A stretch of DNA of 64,000 nucleotides from Saprospiraceae bacterium (lineage in GTDB: Bacteria > Bacteroidota > Bacteroidia > Chitinophagales > Saprospiraceae), in contig JAWKLJ010000001.1 of NCBI GenBank assembly GCA_041392805.1, forward strand, positions 4,216,001 to 4,280,000, read 5' to 3'. The stretch's first letter is position 1; every line of letters begins with the position of its first letter. The notes under the pieces are model-generated. The model did no database searches. It was not told the origin of the DNA and saw nothing but the letters and a program-made list of their open reading frames with translations. The position numbers were made by a program, and so were the translations under genes. This document shows, one piece after another, positions 34,197 to 42,551 of the stretch.

Positions 34197-35042
34197 ATGC
34201 AGCACCCTTCAGATGACATGATGAAGCTTTATACCTTGGCGCGTTCATATGAGGACCAAGGTGATGCCTATCATGCTGTTAAGTTGTATAAAAAAGCCAT
34301 TAAACTAATGCCGGATTGGTCTCCCCCCTATGCCCGCCTGGGCGAATTTTACAAAAAGCGGCAGGAATGGAAACCGGCGTTTCATTACAATAAAAAAACG
34401 ATTGCCTTAGATCCTACGAATAAAGAAGCCTGGTGGAGCATGGGTATTGCCGCAACGGCTATGAAAAAGCCTAAAATCGCCCAAAGGGTCTGGAAAAAAT
34501 TTGGTTTGCAGGATAAAAAATGGAAATTGAGTTGCTTGCGACTTAATTATGACCAATCATTCGAGATTTTACTGATGCAGCCCCTCAGTCCGGCAAGCGG
34601 CATTATTCTTAACATCCCTCACCCTAAATCTGATCGACGATACAAGGATATTGTCCTCTATGACCGAAAGGTAGCAGGGTATACCGTCTCCAACAATAAG
34701 AAAATCCCCATTTATGATGAATTGGGCTTGCTCAAACGCTCTACCTTTTTTACCTATTCTTGTGTACTACCCGAAGCAAGTGAGACAGACATTCAGAAAC
34801 TATCAGATCTTTGTCAGGATGATGAACTGGGATTTGAAGTCTGGTCTAATGCTTCCCGCGCTATGACGCTACAGCCCACCGATAAGCCGGTTGAATACTA
34901 CGATAATTCAATTTTTCCTAAAGCCCCAACTGGAGCCATTGTCGCCTTGGCATCCCGCAGCGAACAAGCCGTCATCAGGGTCCTGGAAACCTGGCAAATC
35001 ATTACCCTCCAAACCTACGAAGAATTGGAAGTGTATCATTGA
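34197..35042 (+). CDS. Tetratricopeptide repeat protein, 281 aa
   Basis: The protein starts MQHPSDDMMKLYTLARSYED and has about two TPR units near the N-terminus (AVKLYKKAIKLMPDWSPPYARLGEFYKK, then AFHYNKKTIALDPTNKEAWW given here in part as family hallmarks). The C-terminal 150 residues, beginning ILLMQPLSP, are not recognised. No signal peptide is seen. The long frame from 34149 is unlikely because its first codons lie upstream of the -7 box at 34185. It converges on the hydroxyproline dehydratase with 8 bp between stop codons. Function unknown beyond protein binding through TPRs. Confidence 0.7.
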   Translation: MQHPSDDMMKLYTLARSYEDQGDAYHAVKLYKKAIKLMPDWSPPYARLGEFYKKRQEWKPAFHYNKKTIALDPTNKEAWWSMGIAATAMKKPKIAQRVWKKFGLQDKKWKLSCLRLNYDQSFEILLMQPLSPASGIILNIPHPKSDRRYKDIVLYDRKVAGYTVSNNKKIPIYDELGLLKRSTFFTYSCVLPEASETDIQKLSDLCQDDELGFEVWSNASRAMTLQPTDKPVEYYDNSIFPKAPTGAIVALASRSEQAVIRVLETWQIITLQTYEELEVYH

Positions 35043-35050
35043 GCGGCATA

Positions 35051-36097
35051 TCAACGCAAGAAAAAACCCATCCCCAACTCATCCGCCGGATCAATCAAAA
35101 ATTCGTGCTGCCCCGTCACATGGGCCGTCCCTTCCACTTGTGGAATAACCGCCTCAAATGGGCCATAATCTACCACTTCTACCACTGAACCCGTGAAAAC
35201 ACTACCCAGAATACTTTCTATCTTTAAGGTGTCTCCTATACCAATTTCTTTGCGGGCATAGTGAATTGGCATTCGGCCTGATACACCTGAACCGGTTGGA
35301 CTGCGATCGACTTCTCCTTCCGCAAAAACGCATACGTTTCGGCTATCTACTCCCGCAGAAACTGGCCCACCAATAAAAATAGTACCATATAAAAAACTCA
35401 AGGCTTCTTCAAATGGATGAAGAATGCCTGGATTGCTTGCTATGACGGCTCGTTTGATCGCCATGCCATCATGTACAATTCGACTATAATGGGCCGGCAG
35501 CAAATCTAGGCCCAGTTGATCTGCCTGTACATATGCATAAAAGGCACCACCATATGCCAGGTCGTATTTGATTTCGCCCATGCCAGGTACCACTACCGTT
35601 AAATCGAGCCCGACCACAAAAGAGGGCACACAATGAAACCTCACCTGCTGCACTTCTCCTTTTTCCACCCGGACAAACGATGTGATTCGCCCACAGGGGG
35701 CATCAATTTTCAGGCACGTTTCCGGCTCGGTAACCGTCACCCAGCCCATTTGAACAGCCAAACTGGAAATGCCAATAATCGCATGACCACACATGGTGCT
35801 ATACCCTTCATTGTGCATAAACAGGATACCAAAATCGGCTCCTTCATCATTTGGTGGTACCAAGATACAGCCATACATATCAGCATGCCCTCGCGGCTCA
35901 TGCATCAAGGCTCGACGCAGGTGGTCGTAGTTGTCGCGGGCATCTGCCCGATAAGCCAATACATTGTCTCCTTTTAAGGTAGGAAATCCGGCAACAATGA
36001 CTCGAAGCGGTTCACCGCAAGTATGCATATCAATGGTTCGGATCCTAGACCAATGTGCGGGAACAAGGAAAGGGGAAGACAGTTTTTGCCAATTCAT
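35051..36097 (-). CDS. Trans-3-hydroxy-L-proline dehydratase (proline racemase superfamily)
   Basis: A 348-aa cytosolic protein of the proline racemase fold. The first catalytic Cys is kept (C103 in TMCGHAIIG), but the second Cys of racemases and epimerases is Thr (T268 in DRSPTGSGVSGR). This Cys/Thr pair defines trans-3-hydroxy-L-proline dehydratases, which make pyrroline-2-carboxylate. The N-terminal IDMHTCGEPLRV is the conserved entry motif. Such proteins degrade collagen-type or plant hydroxyproline. It is the third gene of a minus-strand cluster after LptC and CorC, 34 bp downstream of the latter, although its role is unrelated to theirs. Confidence 0.88.
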   Translation of the reverse strand: MNWQKLSSPFLVPAHWSRIRTIDMHTCGEPLRVIVAGFPTLKGDNVLAYRADARDNYDHLRRALMHEPRGHADMYGCILVPPNDEGADFGILFMHNEGYSTMCGHAIIGISSLAVQMGWVTVTEPETCLKIDAPCGRITSFVRVEKGEVQQVRFHCVPSFVVGLDLTVVVPGMGEIKYDLAYGGAFYAYVQADQLGLDLLPAHYSRIVHDGMAIKRAVIASNPGILHPFEEALSFLYGTIFIGGPVSAGVDSRNVCVFAEGEVDRSPTGSGVSGRMPIHYARKEIGIGDTLKIESILGSVFTGSVVEVVDYGPFEAVIPQVEGTAHVTGQHEFLIDPADELGMGFFLR

Positions 36098-36131
36098 AGC
36101 TATAGTATGAGAAAAAAGTCAGCATAATAGG

Positions 36132-37385
36132 TTAGGGTGCTTCCGATAGCCGAGTCACCCGCACTGTTTCGATTTTTGTGTTGCTAACCAATTCCAATTT
36201 GAAATGATATCCTTCCAACTCAATTTCAGCATCTTTCTCTGGAATGCTTTCCATGGTAGTAACCAGGTAGCCCGACAAGGTTTGGTAATCACCTTCCGGA
36301 AAATTGAGACCAAATTTTTCGTTGAGGTAACTGATCTCTAGTCGACCAGAAAATATATATTCATTTTCACTGATTTGACTTTCTACGTACTCTCCCTGAT
36401 CGTGTTCATCTTCTATTTCACCAAATATCTCTTCGAGGATATCCTCCAACGTAATAATCCCTGAGACGACGCCATACTCATCCACGACACAGGCAATACT
36501 CGTTCGCTTTCTTATGAAATTGTTCATTAAATCCGTCACACGCATGACTTCTGGTACAAAAGCAATATCCAATACTAGTTTCTTGAGTTCCTCCGGTGTT
36601 TGAAACAGTTGTTGATGATGGACATAACCCAGGACATTGTCGATGTCTCCGTCCGTGACAAGCAGTCGGGACAATTTTGTCTCTTTGAATAGTTGTTCTA
36701 GTTCCTCCAGGCTGGCCGTAACATCAATGTTTTCAATTTCCGTTCTCGGTACCATACAGTCTCTTACCTTTATTTCTTTGAAATTCAGGGCCTTACCGAA
36801 TAACGCTTTGTCAATTTCTTCCTCTGCATCGGTTAGGGTATTATTGATGAAATTTTCTAAATCAAGTCTTGTAAAAGCCGTTTCTACGGGCGTGATAGAA
36901 GACTTAAAAAACACACTTAAAAAGCGATTGGAGGCTCCCGTCATGACCCATGTAAGGGGCCGAAGCGTGACTTCAATAAATTTCAAGGGGAGGGCTAAGA
37001 AGTACAAAACTTGATCGGCATACAAGCTAAATAGCGTCTTTGGTAAAAATTCGCCAAAAATTAAGACGATAATGGTAATAATGATGGTATCAAATAACAA
37101 GATGAGTAATTCCTGCTCCTGCATACCTAATCGGTTTTCAAAGATAGGATCAAGGATTCCTCCCATTAAAATGGTAAAACCGACGAGTGCAATATTATTG
37201 CCAACCAACATGGTGCTGAGAAAATGAGCTGGTTTTTCATAAAAATTGGCCAGAATGGTTCCCCGGGCCGCACCTTTCTTTTTTCGTAGCTCTACGCGGA
37301 GTTTGTTTGCCGAAATAAAGGCAATTTCTGAACCTGAAAACAGGGCAGAGAATAGCAGGAACAGCAAGATCAAGGACAATATCAT
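36132..37385 (-). CDS. CNNM/CorC-family membrane protein (DUF21, CBS pair, CorC_HlyC)
   Basis: A 417-aa inner-membrane protein. The DUF21 part (1-180) has several hydrophobic helices and starts with LILLFLLFSALFSGSEIAFI, the SGSE motif of CNNM transporters. A CBS pair (about 200-325) includes MVPRTEIENIDV and CVVDEYGVVSGIITLEDILEE, and a C-terminal CorC_HlyC domain ends the protein. The family has been linked to magnesium efflux and, in Bacteroidota, to gliding (GldE relatives). It starts 11 bp after the lptC stop, and this lptC-corC pairing looks like a shared envelope operon. Confidence 0.92.
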   Translation of the reverse strand: MILSLILLFLLFSALFSGSEIAFISANKLRVELRKKKGAARGTILANFYEKPAHFLSTMLVGNNIALVGFTILMGGILDPIFENRLGMQEQELLILLFDTIIITIIVLIFGEFLPKTLFSLYADQVLYFLALPLKFIEVTLRPLTWVMTGASNRFLSVFFKSSITPVETAFTRLDLENFINNTLTDAEEEIDKALFGKALNFKEIKVRDCMVPRTEIENIDVTASLEELEQLFKETKLSRLLVTDGDIDNVLGYVHHQQLFQTPEELKKLVLDIAFVPEVMRVTDLMNNFIRKRTSIACVVDEYGVVSGIITLEDILEEIFGEIEDEHDQGEYVESQISENEYIFSGRLEISYLNEKFGLNFPEGDYQTLSGYLVTTMESIPEKDAEIELEGYHFKLELVSNTKIETVRVTRLSEAP

Positions 37386-37396
37386 AAAAATTGCAT

Positions 37397-37996
37397 TTAT
37401 TCTTCTCTTTTTAATGGCTTTTGAGGCGGGGGTGATTTGCCTTCCTGGGTATCGCCCGTTAAGGGGTCAACCGCAATGCGACCCTCCACCGCATTGATGC
37501 GAGCATTGGAAAAGTCTTGATTGGCTTCAAACCCATGACCATATATGATTTCTTCCGGTCGGGTAATGACGACAAACTTATTGGACAATAACTTCTTTTT
37601 TTGCTCATCCCAGATTAATTCCTCGGTCTCCAATTTTTCATTATCTACACTTTTCCATACCACACTATCCCTTACTATCATTTGTTGCTTTTGCTCCAGT
37701 CGAATGGCGTATTTGGCTGTCAAAACACTCGACAACTGCTGTAAGGGATCATAAAAATCAACTTTTATACCATCTGGAAACTCTTGCTTGGGGTCCTTGC
37801 GATCGAGGTAATACAACATGGTAGGTCCTACGACTTTGACCTTCACACTTGCCGAATCGCTATATAATATCTCTACCTCCTCTGCTCGTTCGACTTGTGT
37901 ATTTAATTTTTCATTTAAAGCGGCTACTTCAGCCATGTCATTTTCACAGGCCATTAGCAACACCCCAAAGCCAAGTAAGACGACCATTTTCCACAT
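37397..37996 (-). CDS. lptC: LPS export protein LptC
   Basis: A 199-aa lipoprotein or membrane-anchored protein with N-terminal signal GFGVLLMACEN. The body matches LptC: AEEVEILYSDSASVKVKVVG, MLYYLDRKDP, FPDGIKVDFYD, LTAKYAIRLEQKQQM, VVWKSVDNEKLETEEL and GHGFEANQDFSN, the beta-jellyroll that takes lipopolysaccharide from the LptBFG transporter and hands it to LptA. The other lpt genes are not in this window. It is followed after 11 bp by the CorC-like gene. Confidence 0.88.
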   Translation of the reverse strand: MWKMVVLLGFGVLLMACENDMAEVAALNEKLNTQVERAEEVEILYSDSASVKVKVVGPTMLYYLDRKDPKQEFPDGIKVDFYDPLQQLSSVLTAKYAIRLEQKQQMIVRDSVVWKSVDNEKLETEELIWDEQKKKLLSNKFVVITRPEEIIYGHGFEANQDFSNARINAVEGRIAVDPLTGDTQEGKSPPPQKPLKREE

Positions 37997-38179
37997 GAGT
38001 GTTCCATTTTTCTTGCAATATTATTAAAAGTCAGCCTAAGAAGGTAAGCTTTAACGATCTATTAAATGTTTTAACCCTAATAGGAATAAATTTTTCAATC
38101 CTTTCGTTACTTTTCTTATAAGGTAACGTCAAAAAACAAAAACTTAGTTTAAAAGTAAAACTAAGCAAACATTTTTAAG

Positions 38180-38187
38180 TAATTTTG
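38180..38187 (+). promoter_or_regulatory. -7 box TAATTTTG before nadA
   Basis: TAATTTTG fits TAnnTTTG and lies 33 bp upstream of the ATG at 38220. It rules out the GTG opening at 38187, which would overlap the box, and so decides the start. Confidence 0.55.
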
Positions 38188-38219
38188 TGTTATTAGTTTT
38201 TGGCTTTAAACCAATCCAT

Positions 38220-39224
38220 ATGACAAATATCGCTGCTGCCGAAAAGAAATTGACCCAAAAAGGTTTTTTGGACCTCGAGGTGGATCCGACGCTTGATCTT
38301 TTTGAAGAGATTGAGCGCTTAAAGAAAGAAAAAAATGCCATTATCCTGGCCCACTATTACCAGGAGGCGGATATTCAAGATATAGCAGACTATGTTGGAG
38401 ATAGCCTGGGCTTGTCACAACAAGCTGCTAGAACCGATGCGGATATGATTGTTTTCGCAGGGGTTCATTTTATGGCAGAGACGGCCAAAATGCTGTCTCC
38501 CACGAAAAAGGTATTGTTGCCAGATTTGAATGCAGGTTGCTCCTTGGCTGATTCTTGCCCGCCGCATCTTTTCCGAAAATTCAAGGAAAAATACCCAGAT
38601 CATGTTGTGGTGAGTTATATCAACTGTACCGCTGAGTTAAAAACCCTGACGGATGTTTGTTGCACCTCTACCAATGCGGTGCAGATCATCGAAAGTATTC
38701 CTAAAGACAAAGGTATCATCTTTGCGCCCGATATTAACCTTGGCCGGTATTTGATAAAAAAGACCGGGCGGGACATGGTACTGTGGAATGGCTCTTGTAT
38801 GGTGCATGAGATATTCTCTGGTGAGAAAATCACCAAACTCATGATGCGTCATCCCAAGGCCAAATTTATTGCACACCCCGAATGTGAAGCACACATTCTC
38901 GACAAAGCGGACTACATAGGCTCTACGAGTGGCTTATTGCGCTATACAAAAGAGAATGAAGCGGATGAATTCATTGTAGCTACCGAATCAGGCATTATTC
39001 ATCAAATGCAAAAAGCTTCTCCCCACAAGACCTTCATTCCTGCACCACCTAATAATACTTGTGCTTGTAATGAATGCCCCCATATGCGACTCAATACGCT
39101 AGAAAAATTATACCTCTGTATGAAATATGAACTGCCCGAAATTGAATTGCCCAATTGGGTGATCGAGGAAGGGGTGGCGTCTATCAACCGAATGTTGGAA
39201 GTATCCGCAAAAGCAGGTTTATAA
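38220..39224 (+). CDS. nadA: Quinolinate synthase A
   Basis: A 334-aa cytosolic [4Fe-4S] enzyme that condenses iminoaspartate with dihydroxyacetone phosphate to quinolinate in NAD biosynthesis. Hallmarks are ILAHYYQEADIQDIADYVGD, C107 in LNAGCSLADSCP, the NGSCMVHEIF Cys, HPECE, and the C-terminal CACNECPHM with the last cluster ligand. NadB is not in the window. The start at 38220 follows the promoter box; 11 further codons upstream in frame are ignored. An inverted repeat about 70 bp past the stop may end the transcript. Confidence 0.95.
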   Translation: MTNIAAAEKKLTQKGFLDLEVDPTLDLFEEIERLKKEKNAIILAHYYQEADIQDIADYVGDSLGLSQQAARTDADMIVFAGVHFMAETAKMLSPTKKVLLPDLNAGCSLADSCPPHLFRKFKEKYPDHVVVSYINCTAELKTLTDVCCTSTNAVQIIESIPKDKGIIFAPDINLGRYLIKKTGRDMVLWNGSCMVHEIFSGEKITKLMMRHPKAKFIAHPECEAHILDKADYIGSTSGLLRYTKENEADEFIVATESGIIHQMQKASPHKTFIPAPPNNTCACNECPHMRLNTLEKLYLCMKYELPEIELPNWVIEEGVASINRMLEVSAKAGL

Positions 39225-39580
39225 ACTGCAATTAGCTATAAGCCATGTTACCTTTTTTCTGAGGTGAATTCCCTGCTTTTTTGGAGGACGTAGCGGTATT
39301 TGGAGGAGTGGAGTTAGTGGAGAAAGGCCAACTTGAGCCCTCCAAATACCTTTAATACGCCAATAAGTCCACGTCCAAACAAGCACCTTGGCTACACCGG
39401 CAAAATTCGGTGTAAATTCTGTTTTTATATTTTACATATAGAAAACTAGAATGTGTAGAATGAAATACTTAACTTCAAACCTTTAATTTTTTGTCCGCTG
39501 ACAATTTTTGCGCGTTTGAGTTAAATGAAAGCAAAAATAGTCAGAGCAGGTAATTTTTTTTCCAACACACAAACACAAAA
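39225..39580. other. 356-bp gap after nadA with two inverted repeats
   Basis: It contains a perfect 12-bp inverted repeat, GGTATTTGGAGG at 39295-39306 with CCTCCAAATACC at 39339-39350 and a 32-nt loop, and a shorter TACACCG/CGGTGTA hairpin further right. The rest is AT-rich upstream sequence of the FIST gene. No gene is seen. Confidence 0.55.
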
Positions 39581-40726
39581 ATGAATACGCATGCCTTTGT
39601 TGCGCAAGGGCCGAATCAACTTATTGAGCAAATAAATGAATGCTCGCAGTCGTTTCAACCCACTTTAGCTATAGTTTTCTGTAGTGTTTCCCAGGATATT
39701 GATCTTATTCGCCAGGTCTTCGTAGATCAAAACATTGCTCTTTTTGGCTGTACGACAGCTGGCGAAATATGCAATACCAATTATTATGACCAGGCGATTA
39801 CTTGTTTGTTATTCGATCTGGATACCAGTTTGTTTAATATTTTTCTTGCCGATGATCCTAATCAATCCACTTATCAATTGGCATACACAAGTGGCCAGTA
39901 TGCAGACCTTTGCTTCGACAATCCTGCTTTATTGATCTTGTCTGGTGGCGTAAGGGTGAACGCCGAACAAATCATTGCAGGAATGAAAGCTGGCCTCCGT
40001 TACGCTGATACACCCATTTTTGGTGGCCTTGCGGGAGATGATATGCATTTCAAACAGACTTACGCCTTCTCTAGCTTGGGAAAAACAGATGATGGTTTAT
40101 TAAGTTTGATTTTTAATCGGGATAAAGTTGAAGTGGTCGGCTTAGCTACGAGTGGCTGGCAGCCCATCGGGCTGGAGCATGTCATTACCAAAGCAAATGA
40201 AAACATTGTTTATACCATTAATGACATTCCGGCTTTAGATTTCTTTATCAAATACTTTGGAACCTTTAATGATGCCACGGCAGAAAATAACTTACTCAAT
40301 GATTTTGAAAATGTAAGTGCCCAATATCCGCTGCAAGTCATAAGGGATGATGGCAGCTATATTCTCCGTTCGCCACTCATAGCGGATTTAGAAAATCGGG
40401 CCTTGATCCTGGCAGGTGGTGTAAAAGAAGGTGACCGATTCAGGTTTTCTATGTCTCCTGGCTTTAAGGTGATAGAAAACACTATTTCCGAATTTGTAGA
40501 TTGGAAAAAGGAGCACAGTCAGGCCGATGCATCTATCTTTTTCTCTTGTATTGGCCGCCATTCGGCCTTAGGGCCTATGATTGATGACGAAATTGCGGGT
40601 ATTTATCGGCAATGGAACAAACCAATGATTGGTTTTTTCTCTTATGGTGAAATTGGTGCGACCAAAGATGGTCAATGTGATTTTCACAATGAAACCTGCT
40701 CAGTCGTTCTCTTGAGGGAAAAGTAG
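39581..40726 (+). CDS. FIST-domain sensory protein
   Basis: A 381-aa soluble protein with FIST_N (about 20-215; PTLAIVFCSVSQDIDLIRQVF, IALFGCTTAGEI, TPIFGGLAGDDMHF) and FIST_C (about 220-370; VIRDDGSYILRSPL, ASIFFSCIGRHSALG, IGFFSYGEIG) domains. FIST is a small-molecule sensing domain found in signal transduction, probably for amino acids. A histidine kinase gene starts 6 bp after the stop, so the FIST protein should act as a partner or ligand sensor for it. No signal or membrane helix is present. Confidence 0.92.
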   Translation: MNTHAFVAQGPNQLIEQINECSQSFQPTLAIVFCSVSQDIDLIRQVFVDQNIALFGCTTAGEICNTNYYDQAITCLLFDLDTSLFNIFLADDPNQSTYQLAYTSGQYADLCFDNPALLILSGGVRVNAEQIIAGMKAGLRYADTPIFGGLAGDDMHFKQTYAFSSLGKTDDGLLSLIFNRDKVEVVGLATSGWQPIGLEHVITKANENIVYTINDIPALDFFIKYFGTFNDATAENNLLNDFENVSAQYPLQVIRDDGSYILRSPLIADLENRALILAGGVKEGDRFRFSMSPGFKVIENTISEFVDWKKEHSQADASIFFSCIGRHSALGPMIDDEIAGIYRQWNKPMIGFFSYGEIGATKDGQCDFHNETCSVVLLREK

Positions 40727-40732
40727 ACATCA

Positions 40733-41752
40733 ATGAAAACTACACTTGAACAATTAAAATCATATCTCGAAAAACTGGCGCTGAATCAGGGGCAGCAAGA
40801 CCAGCTCTCGTCTTTTATCCATGCTTTAGACCAGGAAGTTAAACGGCAAGAGTTCATGCTGCGGCGCACCTTCAAAGACAAAGAAATTACTACCAACCTC
40901 TTGAATCAAACCATTGATGACCTAAAGCGCCAAAAACATTATATAGAAGAAAACAACCAGGCACTCTCTGAACATAAAAAGCGCATCGAGGATATTAACA
41001 CCCAATTGATCCAGCAGAAAATACTGCTTGAAAGGCAATCAGCCGAGCTGGAAGACCACCTTCACCAATTGAAAATTGCTTACAAAGAGCTCGAACAATT
41101 TTCCTATATCGCTTCGCATGATTTACGTAGCCCTTTGCGGACCATTACTAGTTATGCCCAGTTACTTCAACATCGCTTTGAGGGTAAGTTGAATAAAGAA
41201 GGAGATGAATTCCTGCAATTTGTTGTCGATGGCGCCAAACAAATGAGCCATGTCCTCGAAGACCTCCTGGAATATGCCCAGGCAGGTGGCCGGACCCGGC
41301 AGTTGGTTAACACCGATATTAAAAAAGTGGTGGAACTGATACGCTTTAACCTCAAAGCCGAAATCGAACAAACCCAGACGTTGATTGAAGTGGGAGACCT
41401 CCCCGAGGTTCAGGTCTTACGGTCTAGCATGTTACAAGTCCTACAGAACCTCGTCGCCAATGCCATCAAGTTCAAATCTGAAACGCCCCCTCGCATCCAG
41501 ATCAATTGCATTCGTGAAAAAGAATATTGGCACTTTTCTGTTGCCGACAACGGCATTGGTTTAGATGAACGTTTCCAAGAAAAGATATTCGAACCCTTTC
41601 AACGATTAAATACAGTTGAAGCAAAAGGGACAGGCATGGGGCTCGCCATCTGCAAAAAACTGGTGAACCTCCACTACGGAACGATATGGTATCATTCCCA
41701 ACCCCATCAAGGCACTGTTTTCCATTTTACTATTGCTGCCCACGAAAAGTAA
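40733..41752 (+). CDS. Cytosolic sensor histidine kinase, partner of the FIST protein
   Basis: A 339-aa kinase with no membrane segment. Residues 1-115 form a long coiled coil (LEKLALNQGQQDQ, LIQQKILLERQ), then HisKA with H129 in YIASHDLRSPLRT, and a HATPase_c domain with NLVANAIKFKSE, DNGIGLDE and GTGMGLAICKKLV. Phytochrome-type bacterial kinases share this core. Six bases separate it from the FIST stop. No response regulator is adjacent; the next regulator gene (44245) belongs to another kinase. Confidence 0.92.
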   Translation: MKTTLEQLKSYLEKLALNQGQQDQLSSFIHALDQEVKRQEFMLRRTFKDKEITTNLLNQTIDDLKRQKHYIEENNQALSEHKKRIEDINTQLIQQKILLERQSAELEDHLHQLKIAYKELEQFSYIASHDLRSPLRTITSYAQLLQHRFEGKLNKEGDEFLQFVVDGAKQMSHVLEDLLEYAQAGGRTRQLVNTDIKKVVELIRFNLKAEIEQTQTLIEVGDLPEVQVLRSSMLQVLQNLVANAIKFKSETPPRIQINCIREKEYWHFSVADNGIGLDERFQEKIFEPFQRLNTVEAKGTGMGLAICKKLVNLHYGTIWYHSQPHQGTVFHFTIAAHEK

Positions 41753-41848
41753 GGAACCTTTGGCCACCTATTGAGGTTAAGAAAAAGAACGCAATGAAAT
41801 AATATTTGATTTTTCGAGCTAAATCCAACAAGATTTATAAAAAAGGCT

Positions 41849-41856
41849 TATATTTG
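41849..41856 (+). promoter_or_regulatory. -7 box TATATTTG before tRNA-Cys
   Basis: TATATTTG fits TAnnTTTG and lies 52 bp upstream of the tRNA 5' end, a normal leader length. Confidence 0.5.
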
Positions 41857-41907
41857 CGTTCCCATAAATGGACGTAGGAAGTTATATTCATTTATTTGGC
41901 CGAGTAT

Positions 41908-41978
41908 GGTCGGGTGGCCGAGCGGCTAGGCAGAGGTCTGCAAAACCTCGTACGGCGGTTCGAATCCGCTCCCGACCT
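41908..41978 (+). tRNA. tRNA-Cys (anticodon GCA)
   Basis: A 71-nt cloverleaf without encoded CCA. The acceptor stem is GGTCGGG with CCCGACC, the D arm GCCGAGCGGCTAGGC, the anticodon stem GAGGT/ACCTC with loop CTGCAAA (anticodon GCA), and the T arm GGCGG-TTCGAAT-CCGCT with one G-T pair. The discriminator base is T (U73), as required for cysteine tRNAs. It is a single tRNA, not part of a cluster. Its 3' 16 bases plus five flanking bases are duplicated at 42137-42157. Confidence 0.97.
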
Positions 41979-41985
41979 CAAACCA

Positions 41986-42099
41986 TCAACAAGCCTCTTC
42001 GCGTCAGCGAAGGGGCTTTGTTGTTTTCATACACGTCAGGAGCTTATTTCTGTAAGTGTATGAAAACAACAAAGTCAGGCCGCAGGCCAGGCTTGTTGA
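41986..42099. repeat. Nested foldback structure between the tRNA repeats
   Basis: An outer stem TCAACAAGCCT (41986-41996) with AGGCTTGTTGA (42089-42099) encloses a perfect 19-bp inner stem, CTTTGTTGTTTTCATACAC at 42016-42034 with its complement at 42056-42074. Between them sit one hairpin on the left (41991-42018, alternative to the outer stem) and GGCCGCAGGCC on the right. The whole 114 bp can fold as a branched cruciform. Confidence 0.8.
41991..42027 (+). terminator. Terminator of tRNA-Cys
   Basis: AAGCCTCTTCGC (41991-42002) pairs with GCGAAGGGGCTT (42007-42018) with one G-T pair and a GTCA loop, followed by TTGTTGTTTTC. It begins 13 bp after the tRNA 3' end and looks like an intrinsic terminator. 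It shares bases with the outer arm of the foldback at 41986-42099. Confidence 0.7.
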
Positions 42100-42366
42100 A
42101 GGTATGAAGCGCCCCCCCCTCTGGATGGGCGCAGCCAATCCGCTCCCGACCTCAAACGGAACCAACCACTTTATTAGGCGTCTGGCATCAACAAGCTTAT
42201 GCACCGTAAAGAAATCAGCGCATCATCTATCGCTTCCCGAGGTATACCGTCTACCTGGTTTCGAATACCATTTCTCAAACCAAGCAACTGCTACATAGGA
42301 TCGACTGCTAAATGGGATTCACAAAATCTTGTTTGAAAATGAATAGGCCAAAAAAGATGGCTAAGA

Positions 42367-42489
42367 GACGGAAGAAAAATAAATGATACAACTTTTGATT
42401 CGCTAAAATTTTCAAAGCAGCTGACAGAATGGAAGTTGTGTGAAAATATTCGCGAATCTTTGAAAAAAGTTGTATCATTTATTTCCGTC
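42367..42489. repeat. Foldback repeat B, copy 1 (123 bp, MITE-like)
   Basis: The unit starts GACGGAAGAAAAATAAATGA and ends TCATTTATTTCCGTC, so its ends are inverted repeats. Inner arms continue through GATACAAC / GTTGTATC and ATTCG / CGAAT. A second copy with the same length is at 52575-52697 with about seven differences. It ends 63 bp before the sensor kinase start codon. An open frame on the minus strand across it is an artefact. Confidence 0.85.
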
Positions 42490-42551
42490 AAACTACTATG
42501 TTTGGAATATCACAGGCATATAAATATTTTCAACGATATAAATATCATTAG

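Larger units (their letters stand above)
41963..42157. repeat. Direct repeat of the tRNA-Cys 3' end flanking a small insert
   Basis: A 21-nt run (AATCCGCTCCCGACC plus TCAAAC) at 41963-41983 recurs exactly at 42137-42157, 174 bp later. The first copy is the T-arm 3' half and acceptor of tRNA-Cys. Duplicated tRNA 3' ends are the mark of tRNA-targeted integration, so the 153-bp interval could be a remnant insert between attL-like and attR-like sites. No integrase gene is in the window. Confidence 0.8.

Noticed and set aside
39295..39350. Terminator for nadA
   Set aside because: The 12-bp inverted repeat is real, but the 32-nt loop and lack of a T-run make an intrinsic terminator unlikely; it is listed only as part of the gap.
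42291..42491. Minus-strand frame whose peptide resembles that of 52454-52768
   Set aside because: The shared peptide comes entirely from foldback repeat B; the frame does not explain the paired stem changes, and no start or family is visible.
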